A stretch of DNA of 64,000 nucleotides from Lentzea albidocapillata (GTDB lineage: Bacteria > Actinomycetota > Actinomycetes > Mycobacteriales > Pseudonocardiaceae). This document shows, piece by piece, positions 1-8,604 of the stretch (within the stretch, counting starts at the first letter, position 1; each line of letters starts with the position of its first letter). The position numbers and the translations under genes are program-made. The DNA lies in the NCBI RefSeq assembly GCF_000719115.1, contig NZ_JOEA01000015.1, forward strand, positions 1 through 64,000. Direction: 5' to 3'. Under the pieces are notes generated by a model, which did no database searches, had not been told where the DNA came from, and worked only from the letters and a program-made list of their open reading frames with translations.

Positions 1-360
1 CGTGAACTCGGCGCCGTTGAGCGTCGAGACCAGGTTCACCTTCGGGTTCAGCTTGCCCGACACCGCGCTGACGAGCGTGGTGAGCAGCGGGTTGTTGCTG
101 GCGGCCACGGCGACCGGGTCAGCGGCCATGCCCGAAACCGAGCCGGCACCGGACGGAACCTGCTTGGCGTAGTCGGCACAACCGGGGCCGACGAGGTCCT
201 TGGCCGGATCGGCCATCGCAGCCGAGGACTGGGTGGTCGTGGTGGGCGCGACGCTGGAAGTACCGCTGCCGGCCGTGTCACCCGAACCGCACGCCGCGCC
301 GAACAGGGCGAGCGAGGCGGTGCCGACGGCCAGAACGGTGTTGCGGACGGTCTTGTTCAT
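1..360 (-). CDS. Fasciclin (FAS1) domain lipoprotein, MPT70/MPT83-like, 3' end off window
   Basis: Only the first 120 codons are in the window; the gene runs off the left edge. The ATG at 360 has a GGAG ten bases upstream. The product begins with a lipoprotein signal peptide ([13 protein letters not shown], then lipobox LFGAAC), a Ser/Thr/Gly-rich linker, and a segment with [14 protein letters not shown] and [16 protein letters not shown], typical of the start of the FAS1 fold in the MPT70/MPT83 family. Such proteins are surface-exposed and have been linked to adhesion. The gene is divergent from sigK-rskA, the same partnership as in mycobacteria, and carries its own SigK-like promoter. Identification is firm for the family; the exact role is unknown. 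Confidence 0.85.
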   Translation of the reverse strand, partial: MNKTVRNTVLAVGTASLALFGAACGSGDTAGSGTSSVAPTTTTQSSAAMADPAKDLVGPGCADYAKQVPSGAGSVSGMAADPVAVAASNNPLLTTLVSAVSGKLNPKVNLVSTLNGAEFT

Positions 361-402
361 GACGAGACATCTCCAAAGGGTGATCGAGCAGTTGCTACTC
401 GT

Positions 403-431
403 GATTCGCCGCCCCCCCGGGAAGCGGATGG
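403..431 (-). promoter_or_regulatory. SigK-type promoter of the fasciclin gene
   Basis: On the minus strand CCATCC (431-426) and CGAATC (408-403) are separated by 17 bases, about 40 bases upstream of the fasciclin ATG. CCATCC/CGAAT is the -35/-10 pair I recall for SigK-dependent mpt70/mpt83 promoters in Mycobacterium tuberculosis. The spacer includes a run of seven Gs on that strand. The divergent sigK gene shows no equally good copy. Confidence 0.65.
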
Positions 432-548
432 GTGCGGTTATGAATCCGTTACCAGCCGTGCCCGCGATGTGACGACGCATTCCGAACCGATCCATCTGCG
501 TCCCTGCTGCGAACAACTAGAGGACGACAGCGGAGGAGAGGACCTGGG

Positions 549-1148
549 ATGCCAGAACGTGAGCGGGCACTACAAAGCCTGCAGAGCACCCCTCGTGACG
601 TCGGCCCGACCGCTGACGACCTGCTCCCGCTGGTCGCACGGGGCGACGAGGCCGCGTTCGAACGGCTCTACGACGTCGTCACCGGCTCGGTGTTCGGGCT
701 GATCAGGCGCGTCCTGCGGGACCAGGCGCAGTCGGAGGAGGTGTTCCAGGAGGTGATGCTCGAAGTGTGGCGGACCGCGACCAGGTTCGACCCCGAGCGG
801 GGCAGCGCCACCACCTGGATCCTCACGCTGACGCACCGCCGGGCCGTCGACCGCGTCCGGTCCGCCCAGGCCGCCACGCATCGTGAGGACCGCGCGGCCC
901 GTCTCGACACGGCCAGGCCGTTCGACGAGGTGAGCGAGCAGGTCGAAGGACGGCTCGAGCAACGTCAGGTCCGCCGCTGCCTGAGCTTCCTGACCGAACT
1001 ACAGCGCGAGTCCGTGCTGCTCGCCTACTACCAGGGCTATTCCTATCCGGAGGTCTCGAGCCTGCTGGGCATTCCGCTCGGCACCGTCAAGACCCGGATG
1101 CGCGACGGCCTGATCCGGCTGCGGGACTGCATGGGGGTGACCGGATGA
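549..1148 (+). CDS. sigK: ECF RNA polymerase sigma factor, SigK-like
   Basis: A 199-residue ECF sigma factor. Region 2 (residues ~40-105) includes FERLYDVV, EEVFQEVMLEVWR and the ATTWILTLTHRRAVD segment. Region 4 (~145-195) includes QRESVLLAYYQGYSYPEVS and GIPLGTVKTRMRDGLIRLRD, the helix-turn-helix that reads the -35 element. The ATG is preceded by GGAGG ten or so bases upstream. The stop overlaps the start of the anti-sigma factor gene by ATGA, so the two are translationally coupled. Context with RskA-like and fasciclin genes supports SigK rather than another ECF group. It probably activates the divergent lipoprotein gene. Confidence 0.85.
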   Translation: MPERERALQSLQSTPRDVGPTADDLLPLVARGDEAAFERLYDVVTGSVFGLIRRVLRDQAQSEEVFQEVMLEVWRTATRFDPERGSATTWILTLTHRRAVDRVRSAQAATHREDRAARLDTARPFDEVSEQVEGRLEQRQVRRCLSFLTELQRESVLLAYYQGYSYPEVSSLLGIPLGTVKTRMRDGLIRLRDCMGVTG

Positions 1149-1867
1149 GGACCACATCCGCTGATCTGCACACGCTCACCGGCGCCTACGCCGTCAACGC
1201 GTTGTCGGACATCGAACGAGCCTCCTTCGTGGTGCACCTGACCCGGTGCCAGAGCTGCGCGGTCGAGGTCACCGAACTCGCGGCCACGGCCGCACGGCTG
1301 GGCGTCGCGGTCGAGTCCCCGCCACCGCCCCAGCTCCGTGCCCGCGTGCTCGCGGCAGCGGCCGAGACACGCCAGCTGTCCCCGCACACGGCACGCGTGC
1401 CGGACCCGCGCCGCAAGCGCTGGGCGGGAGGGCTGCTCGCGGCCGCCTGCCTCGTCGCCGCGGTGTTCGTGACGGTGCAGTACTCGCAGACCGGTCAGGA
1501 ACGGCAGCTGGCGCAGCTCTCCAGCGAGTACAGCCGGTTCTCCGACTTCCTGTCCACGCCGGACGCCAGGCTGATCAACGGCAGGGGATCGAACGGCGCC
1601 ACCGGCACCGCCGTCGTGTCGGCCGGCCGCGACGAGGCGCTGTTCCTCGCCAAGGACCTGCCGCAGGCACCCGACGGGCACACCTACCAGCTCTGGCGGA
1701 TAGGCGCCGACGGCGACCCGCACTCGGCCGGGCTGCTCGACTCGCGGTCGTCACCGGTCGTCGTCAGCGGGCTGACCGGAGCGCAGGAGATCGCGCTGAC
1801 CGTCGAGCCGTCGGGAGGTTCGGAGAAGCCGACCACGCCGGTGGTGATGGCGATGCCGCTCGCGTGA
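1145..1867 (+). CDS. rskA: Anti-sigma-K factor, RskA-like transmembrane protein
   Basis: A 240-residue single-pass membrane anti-sigma factor. The cytoplasmic N-terminus has a zinc-binding anti-sigma motif (H31, C35, C38 in VVHLTRCQSCA). A basic stretch DPRRKR precedes one membrane helix (residues ~96-115), and the extracytoplasmic domain (~145-240) has the RskA pattern (ALFLAKDLPQAPDGHTYQLW and a Val/Leu-rich beta region). It should hold SigK at the membrane and release it on regulated proteolysis, as in mycobacteria. The gene overlaps sigK by 4 nt. Confidence 0.85.
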   Translation: MRTTSADLHTLTGAYAVNALSDIERASFVVHLTRCQSCAVEVTELAATAARLGVAVESPPPPQLRARVLAAAAETRQLSPHTARVPDPRRKRWAGGLLAAACLVAAVFVTVQYSQTGQERQLAQLSSEYSRFSDFLSTPDARLINGRGSNGATGTAVVSAGRDEALFLAKDLPQAPDGHTYQLWRIGADGDPHSAGLLDSRSSPVVVSGLTGAQEIALTVEPSGGSEKPTTPVVMAMPLA

Positions 1868-1973
1868 ACCAGGGCGACGGTCCTCTCTGCCGACGCCGGC
1901 ATGACCGGTGTGATTGGTAACGACTTCATGGGCCGTGCATGACTTCGTCGCCGCGATCAGGCATTCTGCGCAA

Positions 1974-2957
1974 ATGGCACTCCGGCAGGCGAGCGACTTC
2001 GCTCAGTTGTCCACCGAGATCAAGCAGGCTGGCCTGCTTGCTCGGCGGCGCGGTTACTACTTCACCCGGATCGGCGTGAACCTCCTGGTCTACGCGGCGG
2101 CCTGGGTGGCGTTCGCGCTGCTGGGCGACTCGTGGTGGCAGCTCGCGGTGGCGGTCGTGCTGGCCGTGATGTCCACGCAGCTCGCGTTCATCGGCCACGA
2201 CGCGGGTCACAAGCAGATCTTCGCGTCGAAGAAGTGGAACGAGATCACCGGCTACGCCCACAGCGGACTGGTCGGCGTCAGCTACGAGTGGTGGGTGGGC
2301 AAGCACAGCCGCCACCACGCCAACCCGAACCACGAGGACGAGGACCCGGACGTCGACATCTCGGTGCTGGCGTTCACGCAACGGCAGGGAGCGGCCAAGC
2401 GCGGACCACTGCGGTGGATCGCCTCGCGCCAGGCGGTGTTGTTCTTCCCGCTGCTGTTGCTGGAAGGCTTCGCGCTGCACTGGCACTCGATCCGGTACTC
2501 GGGCCGCGAGCGGACCGTGATGATCGCGAACGTCGTGGTGTACCTCGCGGTCGTGTTCTGGGTCCTCTCCCCCGTGTACGCGGTCACGTTCATCCTGGTG
2601 CACCAGGCCCTGTGGGGCTTCTACATGGGGTGTTCGTTCGCTCCCAACCACAAGGGCATGCCGGTGCTGTCGGCGGGACACTCGCTCGACTTCCTGCGCA
2701 AGCAGGTGCTGACCTCGCGCAACATCCGGGGCAGCTGGTTCGTGGACATCCTGCTCGGCGGGCTGAACTACCAGATCGAGCACCACCTGTTCCCCAGCAT
2801 GCCGCGACCGAACCTGAAGCACGCGCAGGCGATCGTGCACAAGTTCTGCGAGCAGCACGGGATCTCCTATGCCCAGTGCGGCCTGTTCCGTTCCTACGGG
2901 TACGTGCTGCAGCACCTGCACGAGGTCGCGCAGCCGATGCGCAAGGCCACGGTCTGA
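1974..2957 (+). CDS. Membrane fatty acid desaturase (acyl-CoA/linoleoyl-CoA type)
   Basis: A di-iron membrane desaturase with the three histidine boxes, numbered from ATG 1974: HDAGH (75-79), HSRHH (111-115) and QIEHH (267-271). Hydrophobic segments lie between boxes. The glutamine at the start of box 3 is typical of this desaturase family. The open frame extends upstream to a TTG at 1914, giving 347 residues; I chose ATG 1974 (327 residues) as the conventional start, but neither has a strong ribosome-binding site. It introduces a double bond into an acyl chain using electrons from an external ferredoxin or cytochrome; no electron donor gene is adjacent. Confidence 0.85.
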   Translation: MALRQASDFAQLSTEIKQAGLLARRRGYYFTRIGVNLLVYAAAWVAFALLGDSWWQLAVAVVLAVMSTQLAFIGHDAGHKQIFASKKWNEITGYAHSGLVGVSYEWWVGKHSRHHANPNHEDEDPDVDISVLAFTQRQGAAKRGPLRWIASRQAVLFFPLLLLEGFALHWHSIRYSGRERTVMIANVVVYLAVVFWVLSPVYAVTFILVHQALWGFYMGCSFAPNHKGMPVLSAGHSLDFLRKQVLTSRNIRGSWFVDILLGGLNYQIEHHLFPSMPRPNLKHAQAIVHKFCEQHGISYAQCGLFRSYGYVLQHLHEVAQPMRKATV

Positions 2958-3057
2958 TCCACGATGTCCTGAAGTGGACAAAGGCTGACCAAAACGCTCG
3001 TCCCGCGCGCACGACGCTGGTTTCCTCGGTGGAAGGACCGAACTGGGGGGACTGGAC

Positions 3058-4908
3058 ATGCGAAAGCATCTGTTTGGCGTGCTCACGGCAGGTATGGCAC
3101 TGGCTCTGGTCGCCGGCGGGCAGTCGGCGGCCGAGCCCGCGGCACCGCTCTTCCAACCCGATCCGATGCTGGCCTTCCTGCCGGCGGAGGCGAAGGTCGA
3201 CTGGGCGGCGGTGCAGCGGAACCGGGAGTCGCGCAAGCAGTCGCGGGTGGCCGCGAAGAGCGCGGGCCAGCCGTTGACCTACACCGAGAAGGAGACCGGG
3301 CAGGGCGCCAACGACGTGCCCTCGAAGGCCGAGCACGTGGCCGGGTTCGGGACCGGCAGGGGCAAGAACCCGAAGCTCACGCTCACCGGTGACCTCGCGG
3401 GCGACCCCACGATCCCCGTGGTGGCGCCGTTCGCCGAGACCAACGACGCCATCCCGCTCGCGAGCGACCCCGGTGTACCCGTGCGCACCAGCGGCAAGAT
3501 CGGTGACGGCCCGTACGGCAGCGGCGGCGACGGCACCGGTGACCACGACTTCTACAAGCTGTCCGGCGGCACCGAGGGGCGGATCGTCGTCCTCGAGACG
3601 GACACGCCGACCGGTGACCTGGACACCCTTCTCGCCGCGTTCGACGCGACGGGTCAGCTCCTGAACCAGCACGACAACCTCGCGGGCAGCACGGACAGCA
3701 GGCTGCGGGTTCCCGTGGCCGCCGGGCAGGACGTCTACGTGATGGTCGCGTCGGCCGGACCCGGCGGGATCCCGGCCGACCCGATGAAGCCCGGCACCGG
3801 CAAGCGCGTCCTCACCGAGGGCGCGTACGACCTGACCATCGCGACCGGCGGCGGCCCCGCGGACAGGGACCACTTCTCCGTCGACCTCAAGGCCGGTGAC
3901 GTACTGGGCGCGTCGGCGGCGGGCAAGGCGACCAGGGTCGTCGTCCACGACCCCGCCGGGCGCGAGGTCTTCGGTTCGTCGCAGGACTTCAGCTTCCTGT
4001 ACGCCGAGAACTCCCCGATGCCCGCCGGTGGCAACGCCGTCGCGGACTTCGTGGCGCCGAAGGACGGCCGCTACACCGTCGGCGTCGAGAACGGTGACGG
4101 CCGCTACGACGTCACGGTCGAGGCCTACCGTCCCGGCTCGGAGCTCAACCAGCGGCCCGAGGTGCTGACGATCTTCCTCGACTTCGACGGCGCGCGGGTC
4201 AACACCCGGATCTTCGGCGTCGATCCCTCGGCCGGCAACAAGGACCTCTCGCCGTTGAGGAAGTTCCTGCCCGGCTGGGGTCTCACCGACGCCGACGAGA
4301 ACGCCGTGATCGACGGTGTGGTCGCGACCGTGCGCGAGAACATCGAGCACGACCTGGCCGCCAAGGGCACCAACAAGCGGTTCGCCGTGCGGATCCTCAA
4401 CAGCCGCGACCACGCCGACCCGTGGGGCCAGAGGAACGTCAGCCGCGTGGTCGTCGGTGGTTCGATCGCCGAGGCCGGCATCCAGACCGTCGGCATCGCG
4501 CAGTCGATCGACGCGGGCAACTTCGGCAAGGAGGAGACCTCGCTGGTGCTGCTGGACATCCTCAGCGCGCCGGCCGCCCAGACGCGCACCTCGCTGAACG
4601 GCTACATCACGCCGGCCAGCGACAAGATCGCGTTCATCGGCCGGGCGATCGGCAACATCACCGCGCACGAGGCCGGGCACATGTCGGGCAGCTGGCACCA
4701 GGACCAGTTCAACGCGCTCGACGCCATCATGGACCAGGGCGGCAACCCGAAGGGCATGTTCGGCGTGGGCCCGGACGGCATCGGCGGCACGGCGGACGAC
4801 ATCGACGTCGACTTCCACGAGGACGTCCTCAACCCCAACGAGGGCTTCACCGGGATCGAGGACTCCCTCAACCGCACCGCGTGGGCGTACACCCGAGGCG
4901 CCAACTGA
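3058..4908 (+). CDS. Secreted metzincin-type zinc metalloprotease
   Basis: A 616-residue exported protein. The signal peptide is MRKHLFGVLTAGMALALVAG, with cleavage likely near QSAAEPA. A beta-sandwich stretch at ~165-270 (GDHDFYKLSGGTEGRIVVLE, LRVPVAAGQDVYVMVASAG) resembles a bacterial pre-peptidase C-terminal domain. The C-terminal catalytic part has HEAGHMSGSWH (537-547), matching the metzincin HExxHxxGxxH zinc site, and LDAIMDQG shortly after may supply the Met-turn. The final ~60 residues are Asp/Gly-rich and could bind calcium. It is probably an extracellular peptidase. A GGGGGG run lies just before the ATG and the gene appears monocistronic. I do not recognise a named subfamily. Confidence 0.75.
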   Translation: MRKHLFGVLTAGMALALVAGGQSAAEPAAPLFQPDPMLAFLPAEAKVDWAAVQRNRESRKQSRVAAKSAGQPLTYTEKETGQGANDVPSKAEHVAGFGTGRGKNPKLTLTGDLAGDPTIPVVAPFAETNDAIPLASDPGVPVRTSGKIGDGPYGSGGDGTGDHDFYKLSGGTEGRIVVLETDTPTGDLDTLLAAFDATGQLLNQHDNLAGSTDSRLRVPVAAGQDVYVMVASAGPGGIPADPMKPGTGKRVLTEGAYDLTIATGGGPADRDHFSVDLKAGDVLGASAAGKATRVVVHDPAGREVFGSSQDFSFLYAENSPMPAGGNAVADFVAPKDGRYTVGVENGDGRYDVTVEAYRPGSELNQRPEVLTIFLDFDGARVNTRIFGVDPSAGNKDLSPLRKFLPGWGLTDADENAVIDGVVATVRENIEHDLAAKGTNKRFAVRILNSRDHADPWGQRNVSRVVVGGSIAEAGIQTVGIAQSIDAGNFGKEETSLVLLDILSAPAAQTRTSLNGYITPASDKIAFIGRAIGNITAHEAGHMSGSWHQDQFNALDAIMDQGGNPKGMFGVGPDGIGGTADDIDVDFHEDVLNPNEGFTGIEDSLNRTAWAYTRGAN

Positions 4909-4959
4909 CGGTCCGAATCCCGCCAGCATCCTGATCGTGGTTCCAGCAGGCTGATCGAC

Positions 4960-5661
4960 ATGGGATCACTTGAGGGGAAAGCGGCTCTCGTCACCGGCGG
5001 GAGCCGCGGCATCGGGGCCGCGGTGGCCGAGAAGCTCACGGCGCTGGGCGCACGTGTCGCGGTCACGTACCAGAACACCAAGCCGGACAACGGTTTCGCC
5101 ATCCAGGCGGACAGCGCCGACCCGGACGCCATCGTGGCCGCGGTCGAGGAGACCGCGGTCCACTTCGGACGGCTCGACGTGCTCGTGAACAACGCGGCGG
5201 TCTTCCGGGTCGGACCGCTGGAGGAACTCGGCCGGGAGGAGTTCGACCACACCATGGCCGTGAACGTGCGCGCGCCGTTCCTCGCGGCGCGTGCGGCGGC
5301 ACGGCACATGCGTGAAGGTGGCCGGATCATCAGCATCGGCAGCAATGTCGCCGTGTACGCGCCGTTTCCCGGCTTCGCCCTGTACTCGGCCAGCAAGACC
5401 GCGCTGATCGGGATGACGAAGGGCCTGGCGCGCGAGCTGGGTCCGTTGGGTATCACGGCGAACGTCGTGAACCCCGGTCCCACCGACACCGACATGAACC
5501 CGGCGGACGGGCCGATGGCGGACACGATCCGCGGTCTGACCGCGTTGGGGCGCTACGGAAAGCCGGCGGAGATCGCCGCGGTCGTCGCGGCTCTGGCTGG
5601 TGAGGCCGGTGCGTACGTCACCGGCGCCAGCATCAACGCAGACGGTGGTTTCACCGTCTGA
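4960..5661 (+). CDS. SDR family oxidoreductase (3-oxoacyl-ACP reductase-like)
   Basis: A 233-residue classical short-chain dehydrogenase. The Rossmann nucleotide motif TGGSRGIG is at residues 13-20, the NNAA element follows strand 4, and the catalytic Tyr142/Lys146 sit in YSASK, with the conserved Ser upstream in ISIGSN. The NPGPTDTDMNP segment and the C-terminal ASINADGGFTV are typical of FabG-like enzymes. The arginine after TGGS hints at NADP(H) preference. It follows the metalloprotease gene by about 50 bases and converges on the P450 gene. The substrate cannot be told from sequence. Confidence 0.85.
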   Translation: MGSLEGKAALVTGGSRGIGAAVAEKLTALGARVAVTYQNTKPDNGFAIQADSADPDAIVAAVEETAVHFGRLDVLVNNAAVFRVGPLEELGREEFDHTMAVNVRAPFLAARAAARHMREGGRIISIGSNVAVYAPFPGFALYSASKTALIGMTKGLARELGPLGITANVVNPGPTDTDMNPADGPMADTIRGLTALGRYGKPAEIAAVVAALAGEAGAYVTGASINADGGFTV

Positions 5662-5668
5662 CGGGCAG

Positions 5669-6865
5669 TTAAGCCCAGGTGACCGGCAGGGCGTGCACGC
5701 CGTAGATGTTCATGTCGGTCCTGAGCTTCACTTCACCGGCCGGAACGGCGAGTTCGAGTGACGGGAAGCGGCGCAGCAGTCCCTCGAACCCGGCGCGCAT
5801 CTCGATGCGGGCCAGCTGCTGGCCGAGGCACTGGTGCACACCGTGCCCGAACGAGAGGTGGCCACGGGCGTTGCGGTGCACGTCGAGCGTGTCGGCGTGC
5901 TCGTAACGCTCCGGGTCGTGGTTGCCCGCCAGCAGCGACAGGATGACCGACGAGCCCTTGGGGATGGTCTCCCCGAAGAACTCGATGTCCTCGGCGGCGT
6001 ACCGGAAGAAGATGTCGCCGACGGCGAGGTACCGCAGCAGTTCCTCGACGGCGTCGGGGATCAGCGCCGGGTCCGACCGCAGCGCGGCCAGCTGGTCCGG
6101 GTGCTCCAGCAACGCGAAAGTGCCCAGCGACAGCATGTTCGCGGTCGTCTCGTGGCCCGCGAGCAGCAGCAGGAACGCCATTCCGCAGAGTTCCTCGATG
6201 CTGAGGTCCTCGTCGCGGGCCAGATCGGACAGCAGGTCGTCACCCGGTTCGGCGCGCTTGCCGATGACCAGTTCGGCCAGGTACGAGTTCATCGCCATGT
6301 ACGCGGCCATCTTGTCTTCGAGGTTCACCTCCCGCTCCATGAACTTGGAGGAGTTGGTCTGGAAGGTGTCGCGGTCCGCGTACGGCACACCGAGGATCTC
6401 GCAGATCACCAGTGACGGCACCGGAAGCGCGAACTCCTTGACGAGGTCGACCGGCGGCGTGAGCTTCGCCAGCGCGTCCAGTTGCCGTTCGGCGATCTCG
6501 ATGATGCCCTCTTCGAGGGCCTTCATCCGCTTGACCGTGAACGCTCCGGTGAGCTTGCGGCGTAACCGGGTGTGGTCCGGCGGGTCCATGCTGATGAAGA
6601 GTCCGGGCGTCTGCGGTGACGGCTCGGTCTGCTCCGGCATGCCGGGCGTCGGGAACGGCACGTGGATGATGCCGAGGTCCTGGCGGTTGCTGAATCTGGT
6701 GTCCGACAACGCCTGCCGGACGGCTTCGTAGCCGGTGACGAGCCAGCCCTCGTGGCCGTCGGGGAAGAGCATCGGGCTGACCGGGCGGGTCTCGCGCACC
6801 AGCGAGATCTGGCTGGGCGGGACGAACGGGGTGACGTCGCGGTCCATGGGAAGGCCGTGCAGCAT
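5669..6865 (-). CDS. Cytochrome P450 (CYP105/107-like)
   Basis: A 398-residue class I bacterial P450. It shows MDPPDHTRLRRKLTGAFT (C-helix region), the I-helix oxygen-activation motif AGHETT, and the heme loop FGHGVHQCLG with Cys346 as the axial ligand. The ATG at 6865 has an AAGGAG ten bases upstream; the frame is open much further upstream but that belongs to other genes. It is the last gene of the minus-strand operon RHH-DUF4097-DrrA-DrrB-P450. The placement behind an export pump suggests modification of a small hydrophobic compound, which is inference. No ferredoxin gene accompanies it. Confidence 0.88.
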   Translation of the reverse strand: MLHGLPMDRDVTPFVPPSQISLVRETRPVSPMLFPDGHEGWLVTGYEAVRQALSDTRFSNRQDLGIIHVPFPTPGMPEQTEPSPQTPGLFISMDPPDHTRLRRKLTGAFTVKRMKALEEGIIEIAERQLDALAKLTPPVDLVKEFALPVPSLVICEILGVPYADRDTFQTNSSKFMEREVNLEDKMAAYMAMNSYLAELVIGKRAEPGDDLLSDLARDEDLSIEELCGMAFLLLLAGHETTANMLSLGTFALLEHPDQLAALRSDPALIPDAVEELLRYLAVGDIFFRYAAEDIEFFGETIPKGSSVILSLLAGNHDPERYEHADTLDVHRNARGHLSFGHGVHQCLGQQLARIEMRAGFEGLLRRFPSLELAVPAGEVKLRTDMNIYGVHALPVTWA

Positions 6866-6879
6866 GATCGGTATCTCCT

Positions 6880-7662
6880 TCAGCGGGTGGATTCGCGGTT
6901 GAAGAGCTTCTTGGACCAGAGGTAGCCGCCGAACCCGATGACGACGCACCAGGTGAAGGCGATGTAGCCGCTGTTGCCGATCGGTGTGCCCATCAGCAGA
7001 CCACGCAGGGCGTCGATGAACGGGGTGAACGGCTGATACTCGGCGAACCAGCGCAACACGGTCGGCATCGAGTCGGTGGGCACGAAACCGTTGCCGAAGA
7101 ACGGGAGCAGGATCAGCGGCAGGCCGATGTTGCTCGACGACTCGACGGACTTGCTGGCGAGGCCCAGTGCGGCGGACAACCAGATCATCGCGAGCGACAT
7201 GGCGACCAACAGCCCGACGAGCGCGAGCCAGCCGACGGCGTTCGCCTGCGGCCGGAAGCCGATCGCGACCGCGACGCCGAAGACGAACGTCATGGCGAGG
7301 GCCGTCTGGACCAGGCTGCCGACGACGTGTCCGGTGAGGACGGACACGCGGGCGATCGCCATGGTGCGGAAGCGATCCACGATGCCCTCGGTCATATCCA
7401 TCGCGATCGAGATGCTCGTGCCCTGCACCGCCGCGGTGATCGACATCAGGATGATCGTCGGTGTCACGTAGTTGAGGTACTCCGCGCGACCGCCGGAAGG
7501 CCCGCCCAGCCCGGCGCCCAGCGTGCCGCCGAAGACGTAGACGAACAGCAGCAGGAAGACGACCGGCATGATCAGGAGCTGGAACGTCATCGACGGGTAG
7601 CGGATCATCCGCTTGAGGTTGCGGCGCACCATCGTCGCCGAGTCGGTCAGCACGTAGGTCAT
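6880..7662 (-). CDS. ABC-2 type exporter permease, DrrB-like
   Basis: A 260-residue membrane protein with about six hydrophobic helices and the ABC-2 pattern of DrrB (QLLIMPVVFLLLFVYVFGG near the N-terminus, SITAAVQGTSISIAMDMTEG, and RFRTMAIARVSVLTGHVVG). It forms the membrane part of the exporter with the ATPase encoded just upstream; its start overlaps that gene's stop by 4 nt (ATGA). Daunorubicin-type pumps export drugs or lipids; the substrate here is unknown. Fourteen bases separate it from the P450 gene. Confidence 0.88.
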   Translation of the reverse strand: MTYVLTDSATMVRRNLKRMIRYPSMTFQLLIMPVVFLLLFVYVFGGTLGAGLGGPSGGRAEYLNYVTPTIILMSITAAVQGTSISIAMDMTEGIVDRFRTMAIARVSVLTGHVVGSLVQTALAMTFVFGVAVAIGFRPQANAVGWLALVGLLVAMSLAMIWLSAALGLASKSVESSSNIGLPLILLPFFGNGFVPTDSMPTVLRWFAEYQPFTPFIDALRGLLMGTPIGNSGYIAFTWCVVIGFGGYLWSKKLFNRESTR

Positions 7663-8594
7663 GACTGGACCACCTTGTCGGGGTTGCCGGTGAGGGCGAG
7701 GAAGACGTCGTCGAGGTCGGGCGTGTGGGTGCTGAGCGAGTCGACCAGCACCGAGTTCTCGTCCAGGCGGTCGAGCAACGTCTTGAGCGAGCTGACGCTG
7801 CCGTCGCTGGGTACGCGCAGGGCGAGCGCCTCACCGTCGCGGGAGGCGTTGCGCACGATGCGCAGAGCGGCGTCGAGGTGCCGCGGATCGGTGAACTGCA
7901 ACAGGACGTGGCCGCCGGGGATGCGGCGCTTGAGCTCGTCCGCGGTCCCCTCGGCGACGATCTTGCCGTGGTCCAGCACCGCGATCCGGTCGGCGAGCTC
8001 GTCGGCCTCCTCCAGGTACTGGGTGGTGAGGAAGATCGTGACGCCGCTCGCCACCAGCTCCCGCACGATCTGCCACATCGTGCGGCGGCTGCGCGGGTCG
8101 AGGCCCGTCGTCGGCTCGTCGAGGAAGATCACCTGCGGCGACCCGACCAGCGTCATCGCGAGGTCGAGCCGGCGCCGCATGCCGCCGGAGTAGGTCGACG
8201 CGGACTTGTCGGCCGCGTCCACCAGGTCGAACTGCTCCAGCAACTGCTCCGCCCTGCGCTTCCCGGCCACCTTGCCGAGGTGGTGCAGGTCGGCCATGAG
8301 CTTCAGGTTCTCGCGCCCGGTCATCAGGTTGTCGACGGCGGAGAACTGGCCGGTGACACCGATCGCGGCACGGACGGCGTCGGGGTCGTTCGCCACGTCG
8401 TGACCGGCGACGGACGCGCTGCCGCCGTGCGCGCGGATGAGCGTCGAGAGGATCTTGACGGCGGTGGTCTTGCCGGCGCCGTTCGCGCCGAGCAAGGAGA
8501 AGACGGTGCCGCGCTGGACGTTCAGGTCGACGCCCTTGAGCACCTCGTTGTCGCCGTAGGAGCGGCGCAGGCCGGTTGCCTTGATCGCGTTCAT
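7659..8594 (-). CDS. ABC exporter ATP-binding protein, DrrA-like
   Basis: A 311-residue ATPase: Walker A GANGAGKTT (36-44), signature YSGGMRRRLDLAMTL, Walker B VIFLDEPTTGLD, then the DrrA-type C-terminal extension with HVLLQFTDP and a DDVFLALTG end. I placed the start at ATG 8594 (MNAIKATGLRRSYG). The longer upstream frame overlaps the DUF4097 gene and is not real. It is coupled to the permease gene downstream and lies ten bases after the DUF4097 stop. It would drive export through the DrrB-like subunit. Confidence 0.9.
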   Translation of the reverse strand: MNAIKATGLRRSYGDNEVLKGVDLNVQRGTVFSLLGANGAGKTTAVKILSTLIRAHGGSASVAGHDVANDPDAVRAAIGVTGQFSAVDNLMTGRENLKLMADLHHLGKVAGKRRAEQLLEQFDLVDAADKSASTYSGGMRRRLDLAMTLVGSPQVIFLDEPTTGLDPRSRRTMWQIVRELVASGVTIFLTTQYLEEADELADRIAVLDHGKIVAEGTADELKRRIPGGHVLLQFTDPRHLDAALRIVRNASRDGEALALRVPSDGSVSSLKTLLDRLDENSVLVDSLSTHTPDLDDVFLALTGNPDKVVQS

Positions 8595-8604
8595 GGTGTT
8601 CCCC

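Noticed and set aside
480..545. SigK-type promoter for sigK itself (CCATCT ... CGAACA)
   Set aside because: Spacing is only about 12 bases and both boxes deviate from the consensus.
2590..4929. 779-codon open frame on the minus strand across the metzincin gene
   Set aside because: Antisense to a gene with signal peptide and metzincin motif; composition is Arg/Val/Asp-rich shadow sequence with no recognisable domain.
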